Source: an alpha proteobacterium SCGC AAA536-K22
GTDB lineage: Bacteria; Pseudomonadota; Alphaproteobacteria; Puniceispirillales; Marisalimonadaceae
DNA length: 64,000 bases
NCBI GenBank assembly: GCA_000421325.1
Contig: ATWQ01000001.1
Location: forward strand, 1 to 64,000
Reading direction: 5' to 3'
Of this stretch, positions 51,835 through 60,619 are shown piece after piece. The position numbers and the translations under genes are program-made. The notes under the pieces are model-generated. The model worked only from the letters and a program-made list of their open reading frames with translations, had not been told where the DNA came from and did not search any database. Every line of letters starts with the position of its first letter. Within the stretch, counting starts at the first letter, position 1.

Positions 51835-52557
51835 ATGAAAAATAATAAACCTAATTTTGTCTTAGTTCATGGCGCTTGGCACGGAGGGTGGATTTGGAAA
51901 GAAGTTGCAGACCTTTTGTTATATCAAGGTTATAACGTAACTTGTCCTACTCAAACAGGTTTAGGTGAAAGAAGACATTTATTATCCTCTGAGATAACTT
52001 TAGATACATTTATTGATGATATTGTTAATCATATTTTATTAGAAGATTTAGAAAATGTAGTATTAGTAGGACATAGCTTTGCTGGAAGCACGATAAGTGG
52101 TGTTGCAGACAAATTAAAAGATAGAATTGATAGGCTTATTTACTTTGATGCAATGATTTTATCCAGTGGTCAAAGTCCTTTTGATATTGCTCCAAAAGAA
52201 ATAGTTAAAGAAAGAATGGCTTTAGCCGAACAATCTGAAGGTAAGCTCTCAATTCCTCCTCCTCTACCTGAAGCGTTTGGAGTATTTGATATAAGAAAAT
52301 CATTAATCTTGGCTAAAAAATTAACCCCACATCCTGTAAGCACTTTTAAATCAAAACTAAACTTAGAAAATAAAATTGGGAATGGACTTTCTGTTGCTTA
52401 TATATTTTGTACTGATCCAGTTTATCAATCTTTAGAAAGTTCAAGGGCGTCTGTAAGAGAAATGAATTGGCCAGTTTTTGAATTGAAGGCCGGTCACAAT
52501 GCCATGTTTACACACCCAAAAGAAACTTTAAATTTACTTATGAAAATTTGTAATTAA
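51835..52557 (+). CDS. Alpha/beta hydrolase (esterase-like)
   Basis: The 240-aa protein belongs to the plant-esterase/MES-like bacterial branch: FVLVHGAWHGGWIWKEVADLL, TQTGLGERRHLLS, nucleophile VLVGHSFAGS, and catalytic His in LKAGHNAMFTHPKE. It has agagaggg about 6 nt upstream. It precedes the thiolase gene by 23 bp, so it may remove an ester or thioester in the same pathway. Confidence 0.85.
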   Translation: MKNNKPNFVLVHGAWHGGWIWKEVADLLLYQGYNVTCPTQTGLGERRHLLSSEITLDTFIDDIVNHILLEDLENVVLVGHSFAGSTISGVADKLKDRIDRLIYFDAMILSSGQSPFDIAPKEIVKERMALAEQSEGKLSIPPPLPEAFGVFDIRKSLILAKKLTPHPVSTFKSKLNLENKIGNGLSVAYIFCTDPVYQSLESSRASVREMNWPVFELKAGHNAMFTHPKETLNLLMKICN

Positions 52558-52580
52558 AATATTTATTTAAGGAGAATAGA

Positions 52581-53747
52581 ATGTCATCTTGTATAACTGG
52601 CTGGGCCCATAATAAATTTGGTGTAAATAAAGATCAATCTTCAGAGAATATGATTGCAGAAGTAGTTGAACAGGCCATAAATCATGCTGAAATTTCTCCA
52701 AAAGATATAGATGCAATTTATGTTGGAACATTTAATAATGGGTTTCAAAAGCAAGACTTTCATGGCGCATTACCAGCTGTTTCACAAACAGACTTGAGGT
52801 ACGTACCCGCTATGAGAGTTGAAAATGCTTGTGCGACAGGTTCAGCTGCTATTCATACTGCGATGAATGCAATTGAGGCAAAAAGAGCCAAAACAACACT
52901 TGTTGTTGGCGTTGAGAAAATGACAGATACTTCTTCGGAAAAAGTTGGTGATATTCTTTTAGGTGCTAGTTATCGACCTGAAGAAGGAGACACTAAAGGA
53001 GGCTTTACGGGTGTTTTTGCAACTATTGCAAATGCTTATTTTCAAAAATATGGGGACAAATCAGACATTTTAGCTAAGATTGCCGCTAAAAATCATGAAA
53101 ATGGAAGTGTAAATCCTCTTGCACATATGCAAAAAAATTTAGGTTTTGATTTTTGTAATTTTGTATCCGAAAAAAACCCGTATGTTGCAGAACCGTTAAG
53201 AAGAACTGACTGCTCTATGGTATCTGATGGAGCAGCTGCTCTAATAATTCAAGATTTTGATCTTGCTCTTTCTGCGAAAAGGGCAATTGCATTTAGAGCA
53301 AGAAGACACGTAAATGATATTCTTCCATTGAGTAAAAGAGAAAAAACAGAGTTTGAAGGTGCTCGTCAGGCCTGGAGTTATGCCTTACAAGACGCTAAAA
53401 TTAATTTAGAAGATTTATCTTTTGTGGAAACGCATGACTGTTTTACAATTGCAGAACTGATAGAATATGAAGCAATGGGTTTAACAAAATTAGGTGAAGG
53501 CTATAAGGCTATTGAAGAAGGTTGGGTTCAAAAAAATGGAAAGCTCCCTATAAATCCTTCAGGTGGTCTTAAGTCAAAAGGACATCCAGTCGGTGCCACT
53601 GGAGTATCTCAACACGTAATGTCTGCAATGCAACTCACTGGGGAGGCAGATGATATGCAGGTTAAGGATGCTAATTTAGCAGGTATTTTTAATATGGGTG
53701 GGGCGTCTGTAGCAAATTATGTCTCAATTTTAGAGAGAATACGTTAA
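52581..53747 (+). CDS. SCP2-type thiolase / acetyl-CoA acetyltransferase
   Basis: The 388-aa protein has the nucleophile cysteine in VENACATGSAAIHTAM, VVGVEKMTD, the HDCFTIAELIEYEAMGL motif in place of NEAF (typical of SCP2 thiolases), and GGLKSKGHPVGATGVSQ. SCP2-type enzymes cleave branched or side-chain 3-ketoacyl-CoAs. Together with the two acyl-CoA dehydrogenases and crotonase on the opposite strand it gives a near-complete beta-oxidation set. Confidence 0.88.
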   Translation: MSSCITGWAHNKFGVNKDQSSENMIAEVVEQAINHAEISPKDIDAIYVGTFNNGFQKQDFHGALPAVSQTDLRYVPAMRVENACATGSAAIHTAMNAIEAKRAKTTLVVGVEKMTDTSSEKVGDILLGASYRPEEGDTKGGFTGVFATIANAYFQKYGDKSDILAKIAAKNHENGSVNPLAHMQKNLGFDFCNFVSEKNPYVAEPLRRTDCSMVSDGAAALIIQDFDLALSAKRAIAFRARRHVNDILPLSKREKTEFEGARQAWSYALQDAKINLEDLSFVETHDCFTIAELIEYEAMGLTKLGEGYKAIEEGWVQKNGKLPINPSGGLKSKGHPVGATGVSQHVMSAMQLTGEADDMQVKDANLAGIFNMGGASVANYVSILERIR

Positions 53748-53783
53748 TTTAAAATTTATAATTTTATTTTCAAATATTATAAA

Positions 53784-54581
53784 CTAAGAATTTGTATAGT
53801 TGGGTCTTCTCTTTTCTAACAGTGCGTCAATTGCTTCTCTATGGTCATCAAGCTGTTGAAGAATACTCTGTTGACTTGCTGCCATTTCCAAAGCTTTGTC
53901 CAGAGGAACGTTTTGTGACATTCTTAACAATCTTTTAGCTCTTCTGGAAGCTTCTGGTGGTTGTGAGGCTATTTTATTTGCAGTTTTATGAGCTTCATCT
54001 AAAAGCTCTTCATTCTTTACAACCTTTGAAACAAGACCCCAATCTAGAGCTTTTTGGGAATCAAGAACGTCACAAGTTAAAATCATCTCATTTGCTCTTG
54101 CTAGTCCTATTATTTTTGGAAGAAACCAGGATCCTCCATCACCAGGAATAATTCCAATTCTAAGAAAACTCTCTGAAAACTTTGCATCTTCTGCTGCAAT
54201 TCTAATATCGCACATAGTACATAAATCATTTCCAGCACCAATGGCGTGCCCATTTACAGCTGCTACAATTGGAACATCAATACTATTCATTGTAAGTGGA
54301 ATTTTTTGTATTCCAAATCTATACCAATCTTCTAACTCTGTTAAAGACATATTGTCCTTAGTGGTCATATCTTTGATCTCTTGAAGATTTCCTCCAGATG
54401 AAAAGCTTTTCCCAGCACCAGTTAAAATTACACAACCTATGTTTTTATCTTTATCAGCTTTATTCAAAGCATCTACTAAACCCTCTATAATATCTCCGGA
54501 AAGGGCGTTTCTTGTATCTGGTCTATTTAGTGTTATTTTTACAATTCTATTATCTTTTTCATATAAAACTGACTCAGTCAT
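53784..54581 (-). CDS. Crotonase family protein (enoyl-CoA hydratase/isomerase)
   Basis: The 265-aa protein has AGKSFSSGGNLQEIK, VAAVNGHAIGAGNDLCTMCDIRIA and LRIGIIPGDGGSWFLPKIIG. The first classical glutamate is replaced by Asp (GAGND) and the second by Phe (SESF), while Asp in IPGDGG may act instead, as in isomerase-type members. It is 25 bp downstream of the acyl-CoA dehydrogenase pair on the same strand, so all three probably act on one CoA thioester. Confidence 0.85.
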   Translation of the reverse strand: MTESVLYEKDNRIVKITLNRPDTRNALSGDIIEGLVDALNKADKDKNIGCVILTGAGKSFSSGGNLQEIKDMTTKDNMSLTELEDWYRFGIQKIPLTMNSIDVPIVAAVNGHAIGAGNDLCTMCDIRIAAEDAKFSESFLRIGIIPGDGGSWFLPKIIGLARANEMILTCDVLDSQKALDWGLVSKVVKNEELLDEAHKTANKIASQPPEASRRAKRLLRMSQNVPLDKALEMAASQQSILQQLDDHREAIDALLEKRRPNYTNS

Positions 54582-54606
54582 TTTTCACCTCGGATAAAAA
54601 TAGTAT

Positions 54607-55635
54607 TTAAGTTAAATATTCCCATAAATTTTTATTGTTTTTTTCTAAAAAATCTTTTCCTATAAAATCTTCCCAATAACTCTCATTTCCAAAATCGTTT
54701 CTCCAACTATTTAGATTACGAGTAAAGTAAGCTAATTCATACTCTTGGGTAAAACCAATTGCGCCATGAACTTGATGAGATATTGCTATAATTTTTCCTG
54801 CAGCAGATCCCGCTCTTATTTTTAAAATAGCAATATCCTTGTTATTTTTATAAAAAACTTCAGAATTTGTTATTGTTGATAATGCTGCAGAAGATGCAGC
54901 TAGCTCAACAGCCATTTCAGATATTTGATGTTGAATGGCTTGAAATTTTGATAGTGCTCTTCCAAATTGTTTTCTTTGTGAACAGTAATCAATACATAAG
55001 TCTAAAATTTTTTCCATTGCACCAATCATTTGAGCTGATCTAACTATAGCGCCTAAATATTTAAAATTTATACTTAAGTTTAGTGGTTTAATATCAAGGA
55101 TTTTACATTTTTTTAATTTTAAATTATAACGTGGTTCAGATAAAAAATTCTTTTTCAGCTCTTTTTCTTCAGTATTACTTTTAACAAGAATAACTTGTTT
55201 TGAGTTATCAATTTCAGTAATAAAAATAATTTTGTCAGTAAGATTTAAATATGGAACAGAAATTAAATCTCCTGAAATTTCATTACCTATAATTTTAAGG
55301 TCCTTTGCATCTATTGCATAGGTTATAATTCCATTAGGTGGATTTATCTCACTCTCTGACAAAATATAATTAGATAATATCGTTTCAGATAGAGGAATAG
55401 GTGTTCCTATATTATTTGATAATTTGATTATTGGCAAAGTAGAGGAAAGAGGCAAGCCTGATCCATTAAACTTATCTTTAACAGCTATTTTAGGAAGACC
55501 TAGTTGCTCAACTTCAGTCCATAAATTAGCTAAATCAGGATTTTCATTATCTACATTTTGTCTTAATTTATGGTTTACATGTTTGCTAAGAATTTTTGAG
55601 GTTGTTTCTAAAATAATACCAAGTTCTTCATTCAT
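54607..55635 (-). CDS. Acyl-CoA dehydrogenase, smaller partner
   Basis: The 342-aa protein has a degenerate N-terminal domain and a recognisable C-terminal one: RKQFGRALSKFQAIQHQISEMAVELAAS and HQVHGAIGFTQEYELAYFTRNL. The central FAD-binding beta domain is weakly conserved. It overlaps the full-length acyl-CoA dehydrogenase gene by 4 bp, the layout of heteromeric acyl-CoA dehydrogenases in which two dissimilar chains share the FAD sites (as in actinobacterial ChsE1-ChsE2). Confidence 0.8.
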   Translation of the reverse strand: MNEELGIILETTSKILSKHVNHKLRQNVDNENPDLANLWTEVEQLGLPKIAVKDKFNGSGLPLSSTLPIIKLSNNIGTPIPLSETILSNYILSESEINPPNGIITYAIDAKDLKIIGNEISGDLISVPYLNLTDKIIFITEIDNSKQVILVKSNTEEKELKKNFLSEPRYNLKLKKCKILDIKPLNLSINFKYLGAIVRSAQMIGAMEKILDLCIDYCSQRKQFGRALSKFQAIQHQISEMAVELAASSAALSTITNSEVFYKNNKDIAILKIRAGSAAGKIIAISHQVHGAIGFTQEYELAYFTRNLNSWRNDFGNESYWEDFIGKDFLEKNNKNLWEYLT

Positions 55636-56786
55636 CTTAGACCTAACTGTCTTGCTATTATCCCTCTCATAATTTCAGTAGTTCCACCTCTTAGAGAGTT
55701 TGATGGTATTCTGAGTGTGGCGTCTTCAAATAAATTTTGCAGTTGAGAAGGCCACTCATAAAGTGGAATTATGTTTGAAAACTCTCTTAATGTTTCTACC
55801 ATCATTTTCTCAAATTTATTGCCCAACTCTTTAACAAAAGCTGCTTGTGTCTCAGGAGATTCTCCATTTTGTAACATTGAGGCTATAGAAAAACTCATTC
55901 TTCTTAATGTTTGAAGTTCAGCAATTAATTTACCTATTAATTTTGACCCTGATTTTATTAAAATATCTTTGAATTCATTTATAAAGCTCTCAAGTAATGT
56001 GAAATGAGACAAAAATCTTTCAGGACCAGATCTTTCAAGCGCAAGTTCACCAACTACCTGAGACCAACCTTTACCTTCAACTCCAAGTAATGCATCTTCA
56101 GAAAGTATGACATTATCAAATAGAGTTTCGTTAAAATGGCGTTGACCTGTCATGTCGGGTATGCCTTTTACACTCACATTTGGAAGTGATAAATCAACTA
56201 AAAACTGAGATAGACCCTCATGTCTATTTTTTTCTGATGCAGGACTAGTTCTTGCAAGTACAATCATGTAATTTGATAAATGAGCGCCAGTAGACCAGAT
56301 TTTCCTACCTTCGAGGTTCCACCCATTTTCTATCTTAGTAGCTTTAGTTTTAACAGACGCAAGGTCTGAACCAGAGTCTGGTTCACTCATTCCAATAGCA
56401 AAAAAGCATTCTCCTGATGTTATTTTTGGAATAATTGATTTTTTTTGCTCTTCACTTCCATATCTTAAAATTTGACTTCCGCTTTGTCTGTCAGCTATCC
56501 AATGAGCGGCAACAGGTGCTCCAGAAGCTAAAAGCTCTTCAGTGACAACATACCTTTCAAGTGCAGTTCTTTGATTCCCGCCATATTTCTTAGGAAATGA
56601 CATTCCAAGCCATCCCATTGATCCAAGTTTTTTACTGAACTGTGGGCTAGCAGAAAATACCCAAGCATCAGCAGCAGGCTCAAATTCTTTATCATTTAAC
56701 GAGTTTGTTATAAAACTTCTTACATCCTTTCGAAGTTCTGATAAATCATTTGTTTCTTCAATAGAAGGAAAATTAAACTTAGACAT
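55632..56786 (-). CDS. Acyl-CoA dehydrogenase, larger partner
   Basis: The 384-aa protein has LGWLGMSFPKKYGGNQRTALERYVV, FFAIGMSEPDSGSDLASVKTKA, KIWSTGAHLSNYMIVLART and C-terminal RGGTTEIMRGIIARQLGL. The Glu376-type catalytic base of medium-chain enzymes reads Gly here (RGGT), so the base must be elsewhere or in the partner. It heads the minus-strand unit of two dehydrogenases and a crotonase. Confidence 0.87.
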   Translation of the reverse strand: MSKFNFPSIEETNDLSELRKDVRSFITNSLNDKEFEPAADAWVFSASPQFSKKLGSMGWLGMSFPKKYGGNQRTALERYVVTEELLASGAPVAAHWIADRQSGSQILRYGSEEQKKSIIPKITSGECFFAIGMSEPDSGSDLASVKTKATKIENGWNLEGRKIWSTGAHLSNYMIVLARTSPASEKNRHEGLSQFLVDLSLPNVSVKGIPDMTGQRHFNETLFDNVILSEDALLGVEGKGWSQVVGELALERSGPERFLSHFTLLESFINEFKDILIKSGSKLIGKLIAELQTLRRMSFSIASMLQNGESPETQAAFVKELGNKFEKMMVETLREFSNIIPLYEWPSQLQNLFEDATLRIPSNSLRGGTTEIMRGIIARQLGLR

Positions 56787-56793
56787 TTATAAT

Positions 56794-56823
56794 ACTTATT
56801 TTGTTAATTAATTTAAAATAAGT
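56794..56823. promoter_or_regulatory. Inverted repeat ACTTATTTT-N12-AAAATAAGT upstream of acyl-CoA dehydrogenase
   Basis: A perfect 9-bp inverted repeat with a 12-nt spacer ends 8 bp upstream of the acyl-CoA dehydrogenase start, in a divergent spacer shared with the RraA-like gene. Candidate operator; the AT-rich arms lower confidence. Confidence 0.35.
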
Positions 56824-56927
56824 TAAATTATATAGGATAAAGGTCAATATAATTAATAGAAAAATTACTCTGGTAATAATATTCTAAATTAATAGTATAA
56901 TTATTTTAGATACTTGGGAGTTTTAAA

Positions 56928-57578
56928 ATGTCTATTGATGATGAAGTCTTAAAAAGGTTAAAAAAAATTGCTACCCCAACCTTGGCTAATGCACTGGATG
57001 ATGTTGGTTTTAATGGGGTTATGTACAACCTTGCTCCTGCAGGTTTTGGTATGAAGGTAGTAGGAAGAGCTATTACAGTTCAAGAAACAACAGGTCCTTT
57101 TGGTAGTTTTTCATCAGACGATTTTAAAGTCGGGCATATGATTGATGCGGCTAATACTGGAGATGTGATTGTTGTCGCCAACAATGGAGCTCAGGTGTCT
57201 ACGTGGGGTGGAATGGCTTCTTATGCTGCAAAGTTGAAAGGTGTTGGAGGTCTTGTAGTGGATGGAGGCATTCGTGATAGAGAAGAAATTATAGAATTTT
57301 CTTTTCCGGCATTTTCTAGACACATGGTACCAACACCTGGAAAAACTAGGATAAAAGTTTTATCCATAAATGACCCCATTGTTTGTGCAGGAGTAAGAGT
57401 AAGAAAAGGTGATATTATTGTTGCTGATGGGACAGGTGTATTATGTATTCCAATTGAGCATGCTGAGAATATAATTGATGCTGCCGAAAAGTTTTCTGCC
57501 GATGACAGAAAGGCAATGGAAGAAATGGATGCCGGATTAACTTTTACAAATGCTCTAAAGAAGTTTTCTAAAATTTAA
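56928..57578 (+). CDS. RraA-family protein (HMG aldolase / oxaloacetate decarboxylase-like)
   Basis: The 216-aa protein has LANALDDVGFNGVMYNLAP, GDVIVVANNGAQVSTWGGMAS (metal/substrate site), VVDGGIRDREEI and GDIIVADGTGVLCIP. Catalytic HMG/CHA aldolases share these motifs (GDVxVxD, GGxxRD). Because it stands beside a sugar-acid kinase and a decarboxylating dehydrogenase it is probably a metabolic aldolase or decarboxylase rather than an RNase E regulator. It is convergent with the kinase gene (8-bp gap). Confidence 0.83.
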   Translation: MSIDDEVLKRLKKIATPTLANALDDVGFNGVMYNLAPAGFGMKVVGRAITVQETTGPFGSFSSDDFKVGHMIDAANTGDVIVVANNGAQVSTWGGMASYAAKLKGVGGLVVDGGIRDREEIIEFSFPAFSRHMVPTPGKTRIKVLSINDPIVCAGVRVRKGDIIVADGTGVLCIPIEHAENIIDAAEKFSADDRKAMEEMDAGLTFTNALKKFSKI

Positions 57579-57586
57579 TATTAAAG

Positions 57587-58858
57587 TTAAGCAAAAACTT
57601 TGAGAGCTCTCTCAAAAAAATCTGTTTGGCCAAAATTACCAGATTTAAGTGTCACAGATATTGGCTTATCACCATTAGAATGAGGGGACCATAGGGCAGG
57701 AACACCATGAGAAATTTCTTCGCCTATTTTTAACTCTTGGACACCCAATCCTTTTATAACTGCTCCTGAAGTCTCACCCCCAGCTGAAATAAATGTTCCA
57801 AAATTATCTTTTACTAGTTTGTTTGATAGTAATTCAAAAAAATTTTCAATTTTATTTGCTAAGATTTCTTGGCCATATTGTTTTTGTTTTTCTGTGACAG
57901 TCTTTGTGTCAGAAGACGAGTAAATAAGAGGAGATAATGTTTCATTAACTTTAATCCATGAAAACACCTTTTCAACCAAGTCTTCATTATTAATTACTTC
58001 ATCAGGAGAAATATATAAGGATGGGTTTTTTTCTTTATAAATATTTATTTGATTTATTGTTGCAACTGAGCATGATCCTGACAAAATAATGGCATTGGAA
58101 TTATTTTTTGGAATTTCAAAATTAGTTGCTGACAATAAACCTCTATCTTTATAAATTTTTGGTAATCCAAGCGCAATACCAGATCCACCAGTTAGAAATG
58201 GTAAGTCTTTTACGCCATTACAAATAATATCAAAGTCATCATTTTTAATAGTGTCAACAATTGCATACTTATATCCATCTGTTTTTAACGTTTCAATTCT
58301 CTCTTTTACGCTATTCTCTCCTTTTGAAATAGTTTGAAAATCTATCAGGCCAACATTATTTTTGGTTTGATGATTAAGCCACCTAACTAAATTATGATCT
58401 ATCATTGGAGTTAGAGGATGATTTTCCATGCCTGATTCATTTAATGGTTTGCCATTAACGAACATATGTCCAAAATAAACAGTTCGTCCAGCATCAGGAA
58501 AGGACGGGCACGCTATAGTAAAATCTGTATTTAATTCTTTCATAATGGCATCAGTTACAGGCCCTATATTTCCTTTTTTTGTGGAGTCAAACGTTGAGCA
58601 ATATTTAAAAATAAATTGTTCACATCCACAATCTTTTAGCCATGCAAGAGCTTTTAAGCTCTCCGATATTGCTTCTTCAATTGGTATGGTTCTAGTTTTG
58701 AGGGCAACTACGGCGGCGTCAGTTGGTTCTTTTTTAATTTCCGAAGGAAGTAGAGATGGAATACCAGCATACATGGATACTTGCATTCCTGATTTTTTAA
58801 GGTTATTTGCAATATCAGATGAGCCTGTAAAATCATCACCTATTATACCTAGTTTCAT
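57587..58858 (-). CDS. Four-carbon acid sugar kinase (DUF1537, OtnK/DtnK-like)
   Basis: The 423-aa protein has the two-domain four-carbon acid sugar kinase layout: GIIGDDFTGSSDIANNL (N-terminal substrate domain), FIFKYCSTFDSTKKGNIGPV, CPSFPDAGRTVYFGHMFVNG, and the C-terminal nucleotide domain with FISAGGETSGAVIKGLG and GVPALWSPHSNGDKPISVTLKSGNFG. Characterised relatives phosphorylate D-threonate, D-erythronate or 3-oxo-tetronate at C4. Usual partners (PdxA2, OtnC, OtnI) are absent; an isopropylmalate-dehydrogenase-like gene is present instead. Confidence 0.87.
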   Translation of the reverse strand: MKLGIIGDDFTGSSDIANNLKKSGMQVSMYAGIPSLLPSEIKKEPTDAAVVALKTRTIPIEEAISESLKALAWLKDCGCEQFIFKYCSTFDSTKKGNIGPVTDAIMKELNTDFTIACPSFPDAGRTVYFGHMFVNGKPLNESGMENHPLTPMIDHNLVRWLNHQTKNNVGLIDFQTISKGENSVKERIETLKTDGYKYAIVDTIKNDDFDIICNGVKDLPFLTGGSGIALGLPKIYKDRGLLSATNFEIPKNNSNAIILSGSCSVATINQINIYKEKNPSLYISPDEVINNEDLVEKVFSWIKVNETLSPLIYSSSDTKTVTEKQKQYGQEILANKIENFFELLSNKLVKDNFGTFISAGGETSGAVIKGLGVQELKIGEEISHGVPALWSPHSNGDKPISVTLKSGNFGQTDFFERALKVFA

Positions 58859-58873
58859 AATCCGCTCTTTATT

Positions 58874-59164
58874 CTATAATGCTTGTTTTTCTAATTGTGT
58901 TACAATTTTTTCTTTAACCCAAGGTGTTACTTCTTCATTAAATGATAGATAATGTTTGCTGTTGAGGTGAATGTCAAAAGCGTCTTTGTCGGTGTAAGTT
59001 TCATATAAAAATACTATATTTTTATTATTAGGGTCGTGGCAGACATCAAATTCATGACAATCTTTTTCAAGTTCAAGAGAGTCTCTAGCTTGCTGTAAGA
59101 TTCTTACTTTAAATTTTTCTGTGTCTTTTTCGTGAATTACAAATTTAACAGTTATTACAAACAT
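58874..59164 (-). CDS. ABM-domain (putative quinol monooxygenase-like) protein
   Basis: The 96-aa protein is a single antibiotic-biosynthesis-monooxygenase domain: FVITVKFVIHEKDTEKFKVRI, ARDSLELEKDCHEFDVCHDP, FLYETYTDKDAFDIHLNSKH. In proteobacteria such proteins are frequent in sugar-acid operons (LsrG/YgiN-like) and may isomerise small phosphosugars. It lies 15 bp from the kinase and 18 bp from the dehydrogenase, so it is in the same operon. Confidence 0.83.
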   Translation of the reverse strand: MFVITVKFVIHEKDTEKFKVRILQQARDSLELEKDCHEFDVCHDPNNKNIVFLYETYTDKDAFDIHLNSKHYLSFNEEVTPWVKEKIVTQLEKQAL

Positions 59165-59182
59165 TATTAATTTTAACTCCTA

Positions 59183-60310
59183 TTAGGTTAATACTTCATT
59201 CTGAACATTTTTATCTTTTAATAATGTGATTAATTTTTCAGTTACTGCTTTTGTTCCCATATCACCACCAAATTCAATTGGCCTTAGCTCATTTCTTTCA
59301 AAACCTGTTTCAATTGCGGCCTCTATTAGTTTTGAGCCTTCAGAGGCACTTTTACATCCCTTTTTATCCGATAAATAGTCAAGCATCAAAGTAGAGCTAA
59401 GAATAGTCGCTAATGGATTTGCCTTGTCTTGCCCCATTATATCTGGAGCGCTTCCATGAGCGGGTTGAAATAAACCATGGTTGTCTCCAATTTCTGCACA
59501 TGAAGCCATCCCCATTCCACCTACTAATCCTCCGCCAAGATCTGACAATATGTCGCCAAACATGTTTTCCATTACCATAACATCATATTCCCAAGGATTC
59601 CTTATAAGGTTTAATGCCATTGCATCAACATAACAATGGTCCGCTTCTATATCTGTAAAATTATCTTTCCTTTCATCAAATATTTTTCTAAACAAAGCCT
59701 GAGAACGAAATACATTGGCTTTATCCACACAAGTAACTTTACCTAATTTTCCCTTACTCTTTCTTTGTCGTGCTAATTTAAATGCAAAGTTATGCAATTT
59801 TTCTGTTGTTTTTCTAGTAATACGCATAATATCTTGAACTTCTTCATTGTTATCCACGGGGCATCTGTTGTGAACAGCTGCTGTGTAGAACAAACCTTCA
59901 GTAGATTCTCTTAATATAATTAAATCAATATTACTTGCTAATTTATTACTTAACCTGTTTGTAATGTTTGGGTAAGCCTTAACTGGTCTTATTCCAGCAT
60001 ATAATCCAAACATTTCTCTAAATCTGAGGTGAGGGCATACTTCTGTCCCATCTTTATGTCTTATCGTAGGTAGTCCAATCGCCCCAAGGAAAATACTGTC
60101 AGCATTACTTATTCTATCTTCACCGCCTGGTTCTACATCACAACCTGCTTGTGCAAAATATTCTGCACCAGCATTAATATTTTCCCAGTTGCATTTAAAA
60201 CCACCAATAATTTCAGATGAGAGATCAACTATTGATATCGCTGAGTTTACTATGTCTTTACCTATTCCATCTCCAGGTACTGTAGCTATCTGAAATTCAT
60301 TATTATTCAT
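59183..60310 (-). CDS. Isocitrate/isopropylmalate-family decarboxylating dehydrogenase
   Basis: I start at the ATG at 60310 (375 aa) rather than the TTG four codons earlier. Motifs are IATVPGDGIGKDIV, LRFREMFGLYAGIRPVKAYP, ILRESTEGLFYTA, catalytic Lys in GKVTCVDKANVFR, MVMENMFGDILSDLGGG and FQPAHGSAPDIMGQDKANP. It is distinct from the DmlA-like enzyme at 13.3 kb. It heads a three-gene minus-strand operon with the ABM protein and the tetronate-type kinase, where PdxA2, a distant member of the same fold, would normally be. Confidence 0.85.
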   Translation of the reverse strand: MNNNEFQIATVPGDGIGKDIVNSAISIVDLSSEIIGGFKCNWENINAGAEYFAQAGCDVEPGGEDRISNADSIFLGAIGLPTIRHKDGTEVCPHLRFREMFGLYAGIRPVKAYPNITNRLSNKLASNIDLIILRESTEGLFYTAAVHNRCPVDNNEEVQDIMRITRKTTEKLHNFAFKLARQRKSKGKLGKVTCVDKANVFRSQALFRKIFDERKDNFTDIEADHCYVDAMALNLIRNPWEYDVMVMENMFGDILSDLGGGLVGGMGMASCAEIGDNHGLFQPAHGSAPDIMGQDKANPLATILSSTLMLDYLSDKKGCKSASEGSKLIEAAIETGFERNELRPIEFGGDMGTKAVTEKLITLLKDKNVQNEVLT

Positions 60311-60433
60311 GTTTGATACCAAATATTTTTAATAAAATATTACTTAGGTCGATTAACATTTACAATGATTTAATAGATATTTGTAATTTATAAAAAATAA
60401 TCTTTTAGAGTTATAAATTTTTAAATGAAAATG

Positions 60434-60475
60434 TGGATGAACTTATAATCTTGGGAGATATATTGAGTTCATCCA
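60434..60475. other. Structured inverted repeat upstream of mbfA
   Basis: TGGATGAACT (60434-60443) pairs perfectly with AGTTCATCCA (60466-60475). Inside, TA(U) pairs and ATCT-TGGG-AGAT extend the stem, for about 17 bp with two small bulges and a UGGG tetraloop. It is not followed by a T-run. It could be a leader RNA fold or a protein site. Confidence 0.5.
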
Positions 60476-60487
60476 TAATCAAACAAT

Positions 60488-60506
60488 AATGATAATCATT
60501 ATCATT
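60488..60506. promoter_or_regulatory. Fur box upstream of mbfA
   Basis: AATGATAAT-C-ATTATCATT is a perfect 9-1-9 palindrome. Set against the classical 19-mer gataatgataatcattatc (shifted by three) it matches 18 of 19 positions. It lies 114 bp upstream of mbfA and 178 bp upstream of the divergent IMDH-like gene. Confidence 0.75.
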
Positions 60507-60619
60507 GTCAATAATTTATTTAATAATTTTAATAATTATTATCATTTGCAAAAATAAATAATAAATTCAATGACTTATCAATTAAATTAATATATTTAAA
60601 AAATGTTTGGGAATGCATT

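Larger units (their letters stand above)
60311..60619. other. 309-bp divergent region between IMDH-like gene and mbfA
   Basis: No gene is present. The region contains a long inverted repeat (60434-60475), an almost perfect Fur box (60488-60506), and a weaker second Fur-like match around 60525-60546 (about 14 of 19). The rest is AT-rich. Confidence 0.7.

Noticed and set aside
58545-58952. 135-aa plus-strand ORF antisense to the kinase and ABM genes
   Set aside because: Both minus-strand genes are clear family members; the plus-strand frame crosses their boundary and resembles nothing.
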